From Burkholderia ambifaria (lineage in GTDB: Bacteria; Pseudomonadota; Gammaproteobacteria; Burkholderiales; Burkholderiaceae): a stretch of DNA of 53,633 bases. Each line of letters begins with the position of its first letter. Positions within the stretch are counted from its first letter, which is position 1. Positions 53,532 to 53,633 of this stretch are shown in pieces. The position numbers and the translations under genes are program-made. Location of the stretch: contig NZ_LKPJ01000042.1 in assembly GCF_001443045.1 (NCBI RefSeq), forward strand, positions 283 through 53,915, written 5' to 3'. The notes under the pieces are model-generated. The model did not search any database, had not been told where the DNA came from, and saw nothing but the letters and a program-made list of their open reading frames with translations.

Positions 53532-53633
53532 CGTGCGGTATCACGAGGCACTCGACGCGCGCGCGTTCTTCACCGCGAAGGTGCTCGAGATGCGCCAGCG
53601 CCACGCGAAGTTCCAGGACACGCCCTACAGCCT
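53488..53633 (+). repeat. Inverted repeat arm 2, running to the window edge
   Basis: 146 bases identical to the glnD coding sequence read on the plus strand. They are the perfect reverse complement of 52969-53114, with a 373-base loop between. The junction with native sequence falls in GGCGCGCC (53487-53494), itself a palindrome. Confidence 0.97.

Overview
The window is high-GC DNA with the core gene content, codon use and gene order of a Burkholderia species, most likely of the B. cepacia complex. This is a judgement from recognised proteins such as YejABEF, GltX, the lysine dap cluster, Smc-ZipA-LigA and a PXPV-repeat protein; no search was run. Almost all of it is ordinary chromosomal housekeeping sequence. 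Coding density is high, intergenic gaps are short, and many genes are coupled by 1-14 bp overlaps.

Layout. 1-218: the 3' end of a group II intron (maturase C-terminus plus domains V and VI). 504-866: a secreted PXPV-repeat protein. 1071-6815: the yejABEF peptide ABC importer. 6944-8668: an NlpC/P60 hydrolase and, on the other strand, a patatin-like lipoprotein. 8949-10358: gltX, followed by a tRNA array (Ala, then three Glu-Asp pairs) at 10488-11520 with a decayed tRNA-Asp end and repeated terminators behind it. 11849-13937: GNAT, AraC-family regulator, gamma-glutamylcyclotransferase-like protein. 14071-19673: the glyoxylate shunt (aceB, aceA), with a HAD dehalogenase, a LysR regulator and a UspA protein between them. 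20053-22240: rhlE helicase and an acyl-CoA-binding protein. 22388-25632: a tightly coupled tsaB-rimI-UDG4-DUF1853 operon. 25651-30918: thiD, lplT, alr, radA and a small conserved ORF. 31091-35203: ABC-F ATPase, glutathione peroxidase, cardiolipin synthase. 35317-39939: a minus-strand lysine/peptidoglycan-precursor cluster dapC-dapD-yffB-dapE-prmB. 40099-48846: an EamA transporter, then smc-zipA-ligA-def. 48953-53531: a 23S rRNA pseudouridine synthase with an intragenic 138-bp tandem repeat, and glnD.

The two edges are the least ordinary parts. The left edge lies inside a group II intron. The right edge is a perfect 146-bp inverted copy of an internal piece of glnD that runs to the last base, so the true 5' end of glnD is not present. 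A contig bounded by a repeat on one side and a fold-back on the other would look like this, although a real rearrangement is possible.

I did not find a convincing previously undescribed system. The items most worth checking are the glnD fold-back, the repeat-bearing pseudouridine synthase, the triplicated tRNA pair with its scar, and the DUF1853 gene with a nuclease-like motif coupled to a uracil-DNA glycosylase.
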